A stretch of 64,000 nt of DNA, from NCBI GenBank assembly GCA_037893225.1, contig JAZGUH010000531.1, positions 372,001-436,000 of the forward strand. Reading direction: 5' to 3'. The notes beneath the pieces were generated by a model, which made no database searches, was not told where the DNA came from, and was given only the letters and a program-made list of their open reading frames with translations. How positions within the stretch are numbered: the first letter of the stretch is position 1; each line of letters starts with the position of its first letter. A program made the position numbers and the translations under genes. This stretch comes from Hippasteria phrygiana. Lineage: Eukaryota > Echinodermata > Asteroidea > Valvatida > Goniasteridae. This document shows, piece after piece, positions 1 through 11,345 of the stretch.

Positions 1-84
1 CACTGTACTTACATTACATTGTACGTGTGTATAAATGGGTAAAACTGCAACTGGTTCAAATTATATCCAATCTGAACATATTAA

Positions 85-354
85 CCCTAACCTACATGTA
101 CCTAAATCCATCAAAACCCTTTCCCTGTTTTGGAGGATTTCGGCGGATTCAGGATACCTCCATATTGAAACCTGGGGGATTTTGATGGATTGAGGATTGT
201 ACATTGTAAGCCTAGCGGTACTGCAGGATTTTGATGGATTCAGGATACTTCCATATTGAGCCAGTCACCAAAACCAACTTTTTGTGCATGACAAAATAGG
301 TGGATTTTGGCGGATTCAGGATACTTTCTCGTAAAGTTACCCAAGGGGTTAGGG
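85..354. repeat. TTAA-flanked element with telomere-like ends
   Basis: The segment is bounded by TTAA at 81-84 and 355-358. It begins CCCTAACC and ends GGGTTAGGG, so the ends are inverted repeats. The interior repeats variants of GGATTTTGGCGGATTCAGGA several times. Related copies lie at 18757-19066 and, in a ~65-70 bp short form, at 17553, 25639 and 30515. A TTAA target with CCC...GGG termini is the signature of piggyBac-type non-autonomous elements; that class assignment is inference. Confidence 0.6.
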
Positions 355-467
355 TTAATACAGGCAAGAACTGGAAGTCACGACTTTGTAAATCCCAATG
401 ATGAAAAAATGAATGCAGCATGTTGATTTATCCTATGCCAACAGAATGTTTGATGCTCAGACTTTAA

Positions 468-679
468 CCACTTGCGTACGGATGACGCCATATGGCGAAA
501 AAAACCAGTGCCACCAGGCCGGATGACGCCATTGGTCGCTGTTTGTGCAGTTTCAATCCATTGTTGGATTATTGTGTATAGGTTACGCTTGACTGCACCA
601 ACACATTGTAGCCGTTCGCTTGGCTGCAAGAGCTGCTGCGGCACCCCGACGTCTCCCGTAAAATACCGTACTCATGGGG
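468..679. repeat. piggyBac-like MITE, family 1 copy 1
   Basis: TTAA occurs at 464-467 and again at 680-683. The element starts CCACTTGCGTACGGATGACG and ends GTACTCATGGGG, giving short inverted ends. Two similar copies lie at 38795-39008 and 54840-55053, and a diverged partial one near 56620-56720. It has no coding capacity. The family shares the TTAA target and CCC-type ends with the fragment at 58400 that carries a transposase remnant. Confidence 0.75.
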
Positions 680-683
680 TTAA

Positions 684-3600
684 CAGCATTCATTGGGGCA
701 AGGGAAGGAACACATGTAATACAAGTGTGAACATGTACATTAGAGAAATACGTTCCATGTTTTTTTTAAATGCACCCTGGAAAATAATTTGGTTTTTCAA
801 AGTGCTAATTTGAAATGGGAATTTTTTTGTTAAAACAAAACATACAGTTTGAAAATTCTGTTTAAGAAATAAAAACAGACAAAATAATGAATTTTATACC
901 TATTGTGACAAAAGTAAATTGTGGATTTACTTAGAATGGGCTTGGTACACATTTGTGCTGGTTGTCATTTCATATTTTGTTACGGAACTTTTGAATAGTC
1001 AAGAAAGTGGAGACTTTTATTAAGAATTGTAAAGTTTGGAAGGATGGGATTTTGAAGGGGCTGACATCCAATTTGGAAGGTGGGGATTGGGTCGAGTACG
1101 TTCAAAAAGTCAAGTGCCACAATTTTCTACATTTAAAAAAAGAAATTATCCTGCAGTGCACACTTGTACATGCATAGCACATTACGGTCTACATACATTC
1201 ATGATAAAAATAACATTTTAGGATATGAACTACTTGAACATATGGGACTTGTTAGTGTAGTTCCCAAAGCCGTGTCTGTGTGGGCTTATTGATGGGGTTC
1301 ATCTCCTGGGTAACTCATGAAGTGGGTACTTTGCAAAAGGTTGGCTACCAGAGCTTCCGTAATTAACATTATAAATCATGCACATCCATATGGAAGGAAC
1401 TTGGATGATTAAATAGAGTAGTTGTTTCAGGTTGTTAAAAACAAGTTAATGATTCTTCCTGAATAATGTGCAGTACACAATGTGTATTGTATCCATTTTA
1501 TGTTTATTTATTACATTTCTTTACCCAGGGTATGCCCAAACAGTTTAAAACTGGTTTCCATTGGGGCCCTGCATACAATACAATTACAAATGAATACACA
1601 CATGTACAATACATTATAAATACAATACAATAAAATAACAGCACTGTTTAATGCATAATTGTTAAGCAACTAGTATTTTATAAATATTGTACAACTATTA
1701 CAACTACATGTACATTGTATCTCTAATTATGAGGTGTGTTAAGTGAACACACAAAATTTGGAAATGTTTTGTGACATCAGGAAAATATATGGCTATAATA
1801 TTCGCTGATTACGGGAGGGGCGAAAAAAACTGCGAAAAACCCTTTTGGGAGAAAACACAGGAAAATTCCCATCCGGCTCCTTATTGTTATGGCAACCAAG
1901 TTTGTAAATGCCGTCAAAAGAGGGTTGACAGAATTTACCCCTCGGAAGGATATGAATCTAAACATGTACATTGTACATTTTGTACAGTGTAGTACAAAAT
2001 GTAGTACTTTTTTTTTATAGACATTTCAGAAAATTTGTCAACGAGGTTTTTTTGCGCATGTCAAATTTGTGGACCCACAAGGGTTAGCAAAAAAATATTG
2101 TACACATACATGTATATGCAGCTTGAAACATTCCTGACATACAAAATGTACTGCAGGTTTCAAGTGATTTCTAATGTTTGATCCTACTACATGTACCCTT
2201 TAGAATTCCTAAAGAATTCTCCCCCCCCCCCAAAAAAAAAAAAAGAAAGAAAAAAAATCAAGAAATTGCACGTATTTTTATAACTCGAGTCATAAAAAGA
2301 ATGTTTCTATCCAGTCACTTGTGCACCTATCAGTTGCTTCCCTGCCCTGGGCTGCCCCACCCAAGATGTGGGGATTGTCACTTTTTTGCCCTGGGGCAAA
2401 CTTTTAATGACAATCCCCGACATACATGTACATGGGTGGGGCACCCCCACCTCTTGGTTTTAACTTCTGATGATGGGGAAACAATGGCAAAATAAGTGAC
2501 CAAAATCCCCACCCTGGGGCTTGAAAAGTGTGACCAAACCCCCACATAAGACCTGGGGCAGCCTGGGGGCAGGGAGAGGTGAGGGAAGCAATTGATAGGC
2601 GCATACAAAATAAACCCACTTGAATGCTCCCTCCCTTTGTGATCTACATACATGTACATGTACAATGTACAGCATCACCCCTCTCTGGGGACAGCCTGAC
2701 CAGTCTAAATGTGATGTATGTAATTATTTCATACAGGCTCATGTTCTTTGTCAACCTAAATTCCTCTCTAGTGTTATCATAGTCATGTGTGGGAAGATTT
2801 GGTTTACATTTGTAATTGAAAACGGAAGAGATTCCTCATGTTTGGTAAAATCCCATAGGGATATTAATGTGGGGAAGGCAGTTCAACAAATTTCAGCTAA
2901 AAAAACTTAATTCTAGATGACAGAATTGGTTAGGCTGTCAAAAAAATATATAGTTCTGCTTCTGGTTACCTACCTACCCTATTTTAACGGCCTCGACCCA
3001 AATTTTTTTCGGGAGAAGGGTAAAAAAACGAAAACAAAAACATAAATGCTGTAAATATGTCCTTTAAACCTTTTATTTTATTCTCAAAGTGGAATTGCAT
3101 CCTGTGCCTATAAGACCAATCTGTAGTCCAGTAGAAAAGTCCAGCTTGTATAATGTAGGAATGTACTTGAAGGAACAAACCATTCCCATGGATCGGTCTC
3201 AGTGGAACCATGGAGGAAGACATTTTTTTTCCTCCATGGTGGAACAGAGTACACTGACCATTTGAGAATATTAGCCCGTAATGTCACAGGAAAATGATGC
3301 CCTTGTTGATGATGACATCATTTCTGCCAGTGATATTTGGCCTCTAAAATTACTTTGTAGTTTAAATGTACACATTGAATTGTAATCTAACTCTGAATGA
3401 GGACCTTGCAAAAGTACAAATTGAGGACAACTTTTGCGAAACATTGTTACACATAACATGTATGTTTCTGCGGATCCCTATCATTAAGGGAGCCAAAGGC
3501 AAACTGGGCAATTTGTAAGGTACCGAATATTGGGCAAGGGAAGAAAGAAAGAAAGGTTATCTTGTGCTGTAACAACACAGCCTATTCCTTCCTCCGTAGT

Positions 3601-4639
3601 ACCTAGCAGGGGTGTGTTTTGGTGGTCATAACCAAAAACTGGTTCTTAATTTCTCTTTGGTTATTTCTTTAGGGTGCGTCATTCTCACCTACATACAATT
3701 CCCAAAGAGAATTCACCCACAAGAAACAACTCAACCAATTTTTGTTTCTGTATACATAGATTTATGGCTGCCCATCGCCCAGCTTTATGGAAACCCATAC
3801 TGAAACCACACACGCTGAACCAAGGGTATGCCTTGCCTAATATGGAAACCCATATGGTCCGCATTCACACCATTTGATTGTGCTGAAGCACCATCATTGT
3901 GGAAACCAAACTCCCCCTCTGTGCATCCAGATGTGTTGTGTCTGGCTGGCAGGTCTGGCATCAGACCCTCTACTGAGTCCAGTCTGGGGTTGCCTGCCCA
4001 CCATGTACAATATGGCCTCATGATGATGCAGACCTGGTGGGTGGTGTTCCCGGACCCAGGCAGTTCTTGACAGTTGACACAATGGGGACAGGAAGTAGCA
4101 ACGTGGAAGTTGCGACTGAAATAAAATTGTGACACCAGTTTGTTGCATGGTGCATCTAAAATGAAGAGTAGAATGATAATTCACCGAAACCATGCGGTAA
4201 TGTCCTGTTCAACTTGTGTTTCCTCTTGTAACCATGGTCTTGTTTGTTTCATACATATCTGGATCTCAATCAGTGATCTGTGCGTTGGTTCTCATGGAGT
4301 TAACCAGCAGTTGGATGACTGATCAAGATCTGTCTTGCAAAAATGAGTGCATGATCAATTTAAATACTTGTTTTCATTGCATAAAGTAAAAATAGTGGTG
4401 ACTTTCTTAGCAAGAGGGGGCTACTTTTGTTTGATATTAATTAGAAGGAACTCCTTGTCAGTAATCTACATGGACATGTACGTACAGCAAGATTTTGAAT
4501 TTGTTAGTAAAAAGTGGGATTCAGAAGACTTTTTGCTGAATTTTTATCCTGGGTTCTGTGATCATTGTATTGGAATTGTTCTCCCTGGTTCCCATCTTAT
4601 GAATTGGGAGACAGGTGTGAAGGAAATTGTAGTTTTAGA
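684..4639. other. Non-coding stretch, no gene recognised
   Basis: I see AT-rich DNA with short homopolymer runs (C and A tracts near 2221-2250), scattered TACATGTA words and one short hairpin at 3207-3240. Open frames of 60-116 codons occur, but none has a recognisable domain or convincing splice sites. Positions about 1500-1580 contain CCATTGGGGCCCTGC, similar to CCATTGGGGTCCC at 18528-18540, which suggests old retroelement tails. Confidence 0.6.
3207..3240. repeat. Short perfect hairpin
   Basis: ACCATGGAGGAA at 3207-3218 is followed after 10 bases by its exact reverse complement TTCCTCCATGGT at 3229-3240. Similar CCATGGAGGAA or TTCCTCCATG half-sites recur near 5587, 21735-21767 and 47452, so it belongs to a dispersed family. 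Confidence 0.6.
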
Positions 4640-4795
4640 TGCGGGAGGAAAACGCCAGGGAACAAATATTCATCGGGAAAACCCACGCAGTTAGTGAGGG
4701 ACTAAAAACCCAATCCGCATAGCGCACCCGGATTAGAATCAAACCGGGATCACCAGAGGTGGAAGGCGGGGAAAGAAACACTGCGCCATTAAGGT
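4640..4795 (-). mobile_element. tRNA-derived SINE remnant
   Basis: The + strand shows GGGAGGAAAACGCCAGGG, then GGGAAAACCCACGCAG, then GGATTAGAATCAAACCGGGA. The last resembles a reverse-complemented Pol III B box. This order (core, then inverted tRNA-like head) is typical of widespread metazoan SINEs that carry the GGAAAACCC core. The copy is degenerate. An open frame reading through it from 4347 is therefore not a gene. Confidence 0.55.
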
Positions 4796-4972
4796 TCTTT
4801 AATGAAGCAAAATGTGGCACCTTAGTCCAAGATGTTTTTGTACAGAATATTATGGCAACATCACTGCTGTTTGTTTTGATTATAAGCTGTGGCTTATGAA
4901 TGTGACACAAAAACTAAAACTGCCAATTTCTCCCCAGACTTCCCGCCAAGGACCTGGATATTTAACATTTAT

Positions 4973-6672
4973 GGCCCGTTCTCACTTGAACGATTTTCTA
5001 TGCGAATGCCGTGCGACTACCAAATCGCATAGGGCGTACGGGAGTCGCACGGCAGTCTGTTGATGATTCGCACAGGTTGTAGGGGTGTCGTGTGTAATTC
5101 GAACGGGTCGGATGCCCGTGAGTTTTTTCAAATGTTGAAAATTTCCATACGGCTGTCGCACGGTTCGCATAGTTCATATTGGTCGCATGGAGGTCGCACG
5201 GCAGTCGCACGGCAGTCGCACGGCAGTCTGATAGGTCGCACGGGAGTCTGAAGAGAGTCGCACGGCTCGGCCGTGCGACTTCCAGCAGACCCCGTGCGAC
5301 ATCCATCAGACTGCCATGCAACTGCCGTGCAACCTGTGCGAATTAAGCCTGTTCGATATGACGATATTTCCCGATATTTCATTATTTTTTTCATATCGAA
5401 AATCGTATCAGCCCCTTTTAAAAACCGGAATATCGGGGAATTCGATATACGGAAGAATATCGCGATATATGTTCCTTTTGGCCGCATTAAGTGTGGATTA
5501 GTCCAGTTTACCTTGCTCGAAAATCCAGTTATTTCCAATTATTGGATGGTAGAATAGTATATAATGTATCATGATGTACATTGTACCATGGAGGAATACA
5601 AAAATACATACACTGTACATGCGCTAAATGTGTCGTTTCTTTGACCGTTTTCTAAACCCCGACATGACATCTCCTCTCCGCGCGATTTACCCTCCGCGCC
5701 CTGCGTATGTCAAGTGCAAACAACCGCACTGAATGCCGCCGTCTTTCCCCAGTGTACAAGGCACACGTACGTGTAGTTACGTGTAGTGAACTGCGTCTTA
5801 AGAAAAGATTAAAACACGTGCCGCGCATCCATTGTACATTGTGCAATGTCATGTCGTCTTCACAAAATATACGACACGATCGTTTTTTGACAGCTTGCAT
5901 GTGATCGTCCATGGTATTATCATCTGTTACTAATCACAATGTAGAAACAAACGCTAGTCTTTCTGGAGTGCCATTAAGAAGCTAACTGAAGGTAAATATC
6001 GTAAAACTCGAAATACTCAACGCGTGGAGGGAAGCTTTGTCAACCCGACCACGAATTATCTTTTGGCCCCCGATCTTGCCGATCCCGGCCCCGAACTTGC
6101 CAGCCCCGGCCCGATTCGCGATCTCGGTGGCCGGCCCGATATTAAATTTTAGCGGATCTGAGCTCAATCCCGGCGGGCCCGATCCTGGTGGCCCCGATCT
6201 CATGATGCCGTGGTGCCTTCCATCATGTATTTTTTTTTATTCCTCCGTTTTTCCGGTAAGGAAAAAGTGACGTCATCACGATAATATCGAATATCGCGAT
6301 ATTTTTTTGCCGATATTTCGGTATCAAAATAAATGGATATCGAACAGCCTTAGTGCGAATCTCATGAGAGCCCGGTGGACTGCCATTAGACTGCTGTACA
6401 AGCTCTAGGAATCTCATGCAAGTGCGGTGCGACCCCATGCGAGCGCGGTGCTGCTGCCGTCCAACCTGGGCGGATCTCACCAACAAACATATAAAGCGGC
6501 CTCAGCGGCCTGAAAATCATTCGCCACCTGATGTTCAAGCTGTCCACATCAAGATGGAAGACAACCAGAGAAGACTGAGAAACAGGGAAATTCGTACGGA
6601 AATCACACGGCTGTACGATTTTTTTGTCGCACTGCAGTTGTACAAAAAAATCGTTCAAGTGAGAACGGGGCC
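4973..6672. mobile_element. TIR element, host of a nested element
   Basis: The left end is GGCCCGTTCTCACTTGAACG at 4973. The right end is CGTTCAAGTGAGAACGGGGC, ending at 6672. They are inverted repeats of about 25 bp. TTA lies next to both ends (4969-4971 and 6673-6675), compatible with a 3-bp PIF/Harbinger-type target. The subterminal DNA is built of many GTCGCACGGCA-like words (4990-5340 and 6355-6630). A second element occupies 5347-6349 inside it. No transposase is visible. Confidence 0.7.
5347..6349. mobile_element. Nested TIR element (GCCTGTTCGATAT ends)
   Basis: It begins GCCTGTTCGATATGACGATA and ends ATATCGAACAGCC, with TTA at 5343-5345 and 6350-6352. It interrupts the GTCGCACGG-rich element at 4973-6672: the host sequence resumes with GTGCGAATCTCATG directly afterwards. 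The ends are rich in CGATATTTCG-like inverted words. Positions 6060-6200 are GC-rich and repeat CCCGATC/CCCGGCCCCGA. No coding domain is recognised. Confidence 0.65.
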
Positions 6673-6785
6673 TTACATACAGTACACATAAAGTTTTCCT
6701 GCAAAATTGTTGGGTAATCTCATTATTTTTGTATCTATCTAGAATCATACCCAATAACTTTCATTAAACTAAACACCCATAATAA

Positions 6786-7183
6786 GCCGTGTTCACATTG
6801 GACCAACTATTTTCAAAAGTTACCGTGCGTGATTGTTAACATTCCACTGTGGTTATTCTTCCTTGTGTCTGCATTTGGATTGCACGGCTCGCGGAAACTC
6901 CTTGGCCACGTAAACTTTGCGATGGTACAAAAATGTTTGTCCTCTCAAAATGTATGTTGTACATTACAGCAGCTGTCCGCACTGGACTTTTCAGCTACGT
7001 ATAACTGCCACCAGTTCCACGTAACTTTTCCGCTACACGGTTGGCCCAGTAAAGGTTCCCGCTGTAGAGGGATAAACTGACAATCGACACTTGACAATTT
7101 GGATAGTTCACCGGCGCTCCGCACAAGTTGACAACGTGCGGTCTCCATACGTTTCACCAAACAAAGTCCAATGCTGACACGGC
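6786..7183. mobile_element. TIR element, copy 1 of an inverted pair
   Basis: It starts GCCGTGTTCACATTGGACCA and ends GTCCAATGCTGACACGGC, flanked by TAA on the left and TTA on the right. The same element lies in opposite orientation at 15592-16007: for example GCTCGCGGAAACTCCTTGGC here matches the complement of sequence around 15870-15895. The TIR resembles the GTGTCCGCACTGGACTT ends of the element at 33278-33958. No coding capacity is seen. Confidence 0.7.
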
Positions 7184-8625
7184 TTACGATGGAGATTTTT
7201 CTGAGAAACTACACTTACAAAGATCCCCTCTCTCCAATCCCTGCTACATATACATACCTGCATGGGAAAGGTTATTCATGATGTGTACTCATGGCCTTTG
7301 GGTACATTGTATGGCTGAAAGGAAACATGTCAGTGGAACTTGATTTGTAGGGTGTTTATTATTAGTTTGTGCTCTAGTATTTAGTCCTGCAAATCTGGGG
7401 GGAAATTTACTTTCCCCCTTTGAAAATGCATCTGTCCCCCTCTGAAAAGAACATGGCTATGCTTCTCCAAAGCATTTGATCAACCTACATGTACATGTAC
7501 ATGTACATGTACATAAAAATAGAATGGCCTTTACTTGAACTGTTATTCCTCTGTCAGTCACAGAAAACATGTGTGCAACACAATTGTCTCCTGTTCACCT
7601 GAAGCCAGAAGGCTTGTTTTGCATTTAACGGGAAATCCTGTTGTAAAGATCTGCCACTTACAAGTACATGTACATGTATACATGTAGTTGCATTGTAAAA
7701 ATCCCAGGTTTAAACTTTAAGCAAAGAACTGTTCTTTGCTCTGTGCTTTAAAATTGGTCAAAAATCACCAATTTCAGTATTTAAAGATAATGACAATTGA
7801 CATCTTTGAGGAAACATTAATTTTCATCATGACCCAAAAGCATTATGATTGCAGCAAGTAAAGTTCCAGAGTGGGTATATACATGTATGTACATGTACAC
7901 AAATGTACTTGTACATGTACATGTAGATACTTTATGTGAATTTCCAACGATGGAATTCGGGAAAGTCATCTGTCTCGAAAAATGTGAAGCAGTTGATGAA
8001 ATGGTTTGCAACTGCAGTGGTCCCAAAAAAAGGCAAATTTTCTTACTGTTTTCTCAGACCGAAATAAACATGGAATACAATTCACGTACATGTACATACA
8101 TGTATGTACATGTATTCATGTATTACCATAGAGCAAGTGGTATTACAATGTACATTTTTGGATCCAACTTTGATATCACCTCTGAGACTTCTGACCATTC
8201 ATAAGGATGCAAGGATACAGCACAGGTGCCATGGTTTCCACTGTGCTCTTCTCTGGGCATCAATTGGTTCCACTTTACATCTTGATGGGGGTTAGAATGT
8301 GTGGTATGGACTATGGAGTATAGAGTAAGAAGCATTCCCACCACTATGGGGATACTTGGCCACCTACATGTACATGTACAATATGTACACGTGTACAATG
8401 TACGCGCACACACAGTCAGTCATGCATGCATGCATGCACGGCCGCACTTTAAATAAGTGATTGTGCACAGTGCCCGCAACGTGTGACATTTTGCCAGCCC
8501 CGCCAGGCGAATAAATGTTCAAAATGGAAATACATGTGTGCACGGTAGAATTACGCAAAGGCATGTCTGGGTAAGTTTTCGCGAGGCCGCGGGAGAAAAA
8601 GTCCAATGGAAACATGGCTTTAGTC
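7184..8625. other. Non-coding, TACATG-rich, no gene recognised
   Basis: Clusters of alternating TACATG occur near 7487-7515, 7662-7690, 7877-7925, 8085-8115 and 8367-8405. Open frames here are translations of these words (repeated YMYMY or TCTCT) and are not supported as genes. Confidence 0.6.
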
Positions 8626-9035
8626 TAGGGCTGTCCCGAATATACCGAATATTCGATCGTCAACTGAATATTGGAATACCTTTTTGGCGGTTTGAATATA
8701 TTCGGGAAAAAATATTATGCACGTACATGTACTTTTTAGTGGACGGAGGTTTATTGTTCACGTCCGTAAAACCCTTGTTCACTGCAAAACGCAGGCTGGA
8801 GTTTGGTTTCTTGTTATATCAGAACGTTTTACGTACCCGTAATGATCTTGATACAACAGGTTCATGCAAAAATGTCGATCGAGTGGTCCATAATATCGAT
8901 TGCTGCACGTAAAACACCGGCAGGCTTTGCAGTTCCTTCTGACCTGTGAAAAACTTGATCGGCGAGTATCGAATATTCAGTCAAACCTTGTTTCGAATAC
9001 TCGAATACTAAATTATAAAAAAATGAACAGCCCTA
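8626..9035. mobile_element. hAT-like MITE (TAGGGCTGT ends)
   Basis: The left end is TAGGGCTGTCCCGAATA and the right end is ATGAACAGCCCTA, so the termini are inverted repeats of TAGGGCTGT. CGAATATTCG-like words repeat near both ends. It has no coding capacity. It ends five bases before the 93-bp tandem array starts. The left 8-bp flank CTTTAGTC is not repeated directly on the right, so the superfamily is inferred from TIR sequence only. Confidence 0.55.
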
Positions 9036-9040
9036 CATGT

Positions 9041-10969
9041 ACAGGCTTGTTCAGTTACAAAAGTGTAGGGTGTTTGAATGTTAACTCAGCTTTCTGCCTG
9101 TTCCCACCAATGTACATGTACTTTAGTCATTCCACAGGCTTGTTCAGTTACAAAAGTGTAGGGTGTTTGAATGTTAACTCAGCTTTCTGCCTGTTCCCAC
9201 CAATGTACATGTACTTTAGTCATTCCACAGGCTTGTTCAGTTACAAAAGTGTAGGGTGTTTGAATGTTAACTCAGCTTTCTGCCTGTTCCCACCAATGTA
9301 CATGTACTTTAGTCATTCCACAGGCTTGTTCAGTTACAAAAGTGTAGGGTGTTTGAATGTTAACTCAGCTTTCTGCCTGTTCCCACCAATGTACATGTAC
9401 TTTAGTCATTCCACAGGCTTGTTCAGTTACAAAAATGTAGGGTGTTTGAATGTTAACTCGGCTTTCTGCCTGTTCCCACCAATGTACATGTACTTTAGTC
9501 ATTCCACAGGCTTGTTCAGTTACAAAAATGTAGGGTGTTTGAATGTTAACTCAGCTTTCTGCCTGTTCCCACCAATGTACATGTACTTTAGTCATTCCAC
9601 AGGCTTGTTCAGTTACAAAAATGTAGGGTGTTTGAATGTTAACTCGGCTTTCTGCCTGTTCCCACCAATGTACATGTACTTTAGTCATTCCACAGGCTTG
9701 TTCAGTTACAAAAATGTAGGGTGTTTGAATGTTAACTCGGCTTTCTGCCTGTTCCCACCAATGTACATGTACTTTAGTCATTCCACAGGCTTGTTCAGTT
9801 ACAAAAATGTAGGGTGTTTGAATGTTAACTCGGCTTTCTGCCTGTTCCCACCAATGTACATGTACTTTAGTCATTCCACAGGCTTGTTCAGTTACAAAAG
9901 TGTAGGGTGTTTGAATGTTAACTCGGCTTTCTGCCTGTTCCCACCAATGTACATGTACTTTAGTCATTCCACAGGCTTGTTCAGTTACAAAAGTGTAGGG
10001 TGTTTGAATGTTAACTCGGCTTTCTGCCTGTTCCCACCAATGTACATGTACTTTAGTCATTCCACAGGCTTGTTCAGTTACAAAAGTGTAGGGTGTTTGA
10101 ATGTTAACTCGGCTTTCTGCCTGTTCCCACCAATGTACATGTACTTTAGTCATTCCACAGGCTTGTTCAGTTACAAAAGTGTAGGGTGTTTGAATGTTAA
10201 CTCGGCTTTCTGCCTGTTCCCACCAATGTACATGTACTTTAGTCATTCCACAGGCTTGTTCAGTTACAAAAGTGTAGGGTGTTTGAATGTTAACTCGGCT
10301 TTCTGCCTGTTCCCACCAATGTACATGTACTTTAGTCATTCCACAGGCTTGTTCAGTTACAAAAGTGTAGGGTGTTTGAATGTTAACTCGGCTTTCTGCC
10401 TGTTCCCACCAATGTACATGTACTTTAGTCATTCCACAGGCTTGTTCAGTTACAAAAGTGTAGGGTGTTTGAATGTTAACTCGGCTTTCTGCCTGTTCCC
10501 ACCAATGTACATGTACTTTAGTCATTCCACAGGCTTGTTCAGTTACAAAAGTGTAGGGTGTTTGAATGTTAACTCGGCTTTCTGCCTGTTCCCACCAATG
10601 TACATGTACTTTAGTCATTCCACAGGCTTGTTCAGTTACAAAAGTGTAGGGTGTTTGAATGTTAACTCAGCTTTCTGCCTGTTCCCACCAATGTACATGT
10701 ACTTTAGTCATTCCACAGGCTTGTTCAGTTACAAAAGTGTAGGGTGTTTGAATGTTAACTCGGCTTTCTGCCTGTTCCCACCAATGTACATGTACTTTAG
10801 TCATTCCACAGGCTTGTTCAGTTACAAAAGTGTAGGGTGTTTGAATGTTAACTCGGCTTTCTGCCTGTTCCCACCAATGTACATGTACTTTAGTCATTCC
10901 ACAGGCTTGTTCAGTTACAAAAGTGTAGGGTGTTTGAATGTTAACTCGGCTTTCTGCCTGTTCCCACCA
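9041..10969. repeat. 93-bp minisatellite array, 20.7 copies
   Basis: A 93-bp unit beginning ACAGGCTTGTTCAGTTACAA repeats 20 full times plus 69 bases, with almost no divergence. Only two positions vary visibly: AAAAGTG/AAAAATG and CTCAG/CTCGG. Because 93 is divisible by 3 and the unit has no stop in several frames, long frames cross it on both strands (about 700 codons on +, 355 on -). These have no start context, splice sites or domain, and I do not call them genes. Each unit holds a TGTACATGTAC palindrome. Confidence 0.95.
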
Positions 10970-10995
10970 AAATGTACATGTACATGTAGCTGTAG

Positions 10996-11345
10996 TTTGC
11001 TCATGTAGAACGAAAAGTTGATGCCAATACATGTAGCTTTTTTCCTCGTTGTACATGTACATGTACATGTACTTGCTCATGTAGAACGAAAAGTTGATGC
11101 CAATAGCTTTTTTCCTCGTTCTTTATCTCTGTGGAATTGTTTGCCTTATCATCCTATGGTCTTTTCTGCTTCAAGATGAATATTCATTCTTACCTCCTGT
11201 ATGCATGTACATTGTATCTTTGATTCTTTTTCTTTTTGTACATTTACAATTGTAGCTCCGTACAAGTACATGTACATGTACATACATGTACAAATGTACC
11301 TCAAGTGGATTTTAGCCTTGTTTGTGGCGAACTTTTTGCATAAAA
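10996..11345. repeat. Dispersed repeat, copy 1 (partly duplicated)
   Basis: TGCTCATGTAGAACGAAAAG plus downstream sequence appears twice in tandem (about 10999-11055 and 11073-11120). It continues into a segment similar to 36200-36420 (CTTCAAGATGAATATTCATT here, CTTCAAGAGGAATATTAATT there). The interior carries long TACATG runs. Its class is unknown. Confidence 0.6.

Noticed and set aside
85..354. CCCTAA/TTAGGG ends as an interstitial telomere
   Set aside because: Only one or two hexamers at each end, next to TTAA and repeated as element termini elsewhere; better explained as a mobile-element TIR.
3785..4193. Minus-strand frames of 99-116 codons with several cysteines
   Set aside because: Overlapping frames on both strands are similarly open and no domain pattern or splice site fits.
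4347..4694. 115-codon frame as a gene
   Set aside because: Its 3' part lies in a SINE core and no domain or splice structure supports the rest.
9041..10969. CRISPR-like array
   Set aside because: The whole 93-bp unit is conserved with no variable spacers, and the DNA is eukaryotic.
8900..11008. 702-codon open frame on +
   Set aside because: It is the 93-bp minisatellite read in a stop-free frame; the opposite strand is equally open, and there is no domain, start context or splice support.
9551..11080. Long minus-strand frames (355 and 137 codons)
   Set aside because: Same tandem array read on the other strand.
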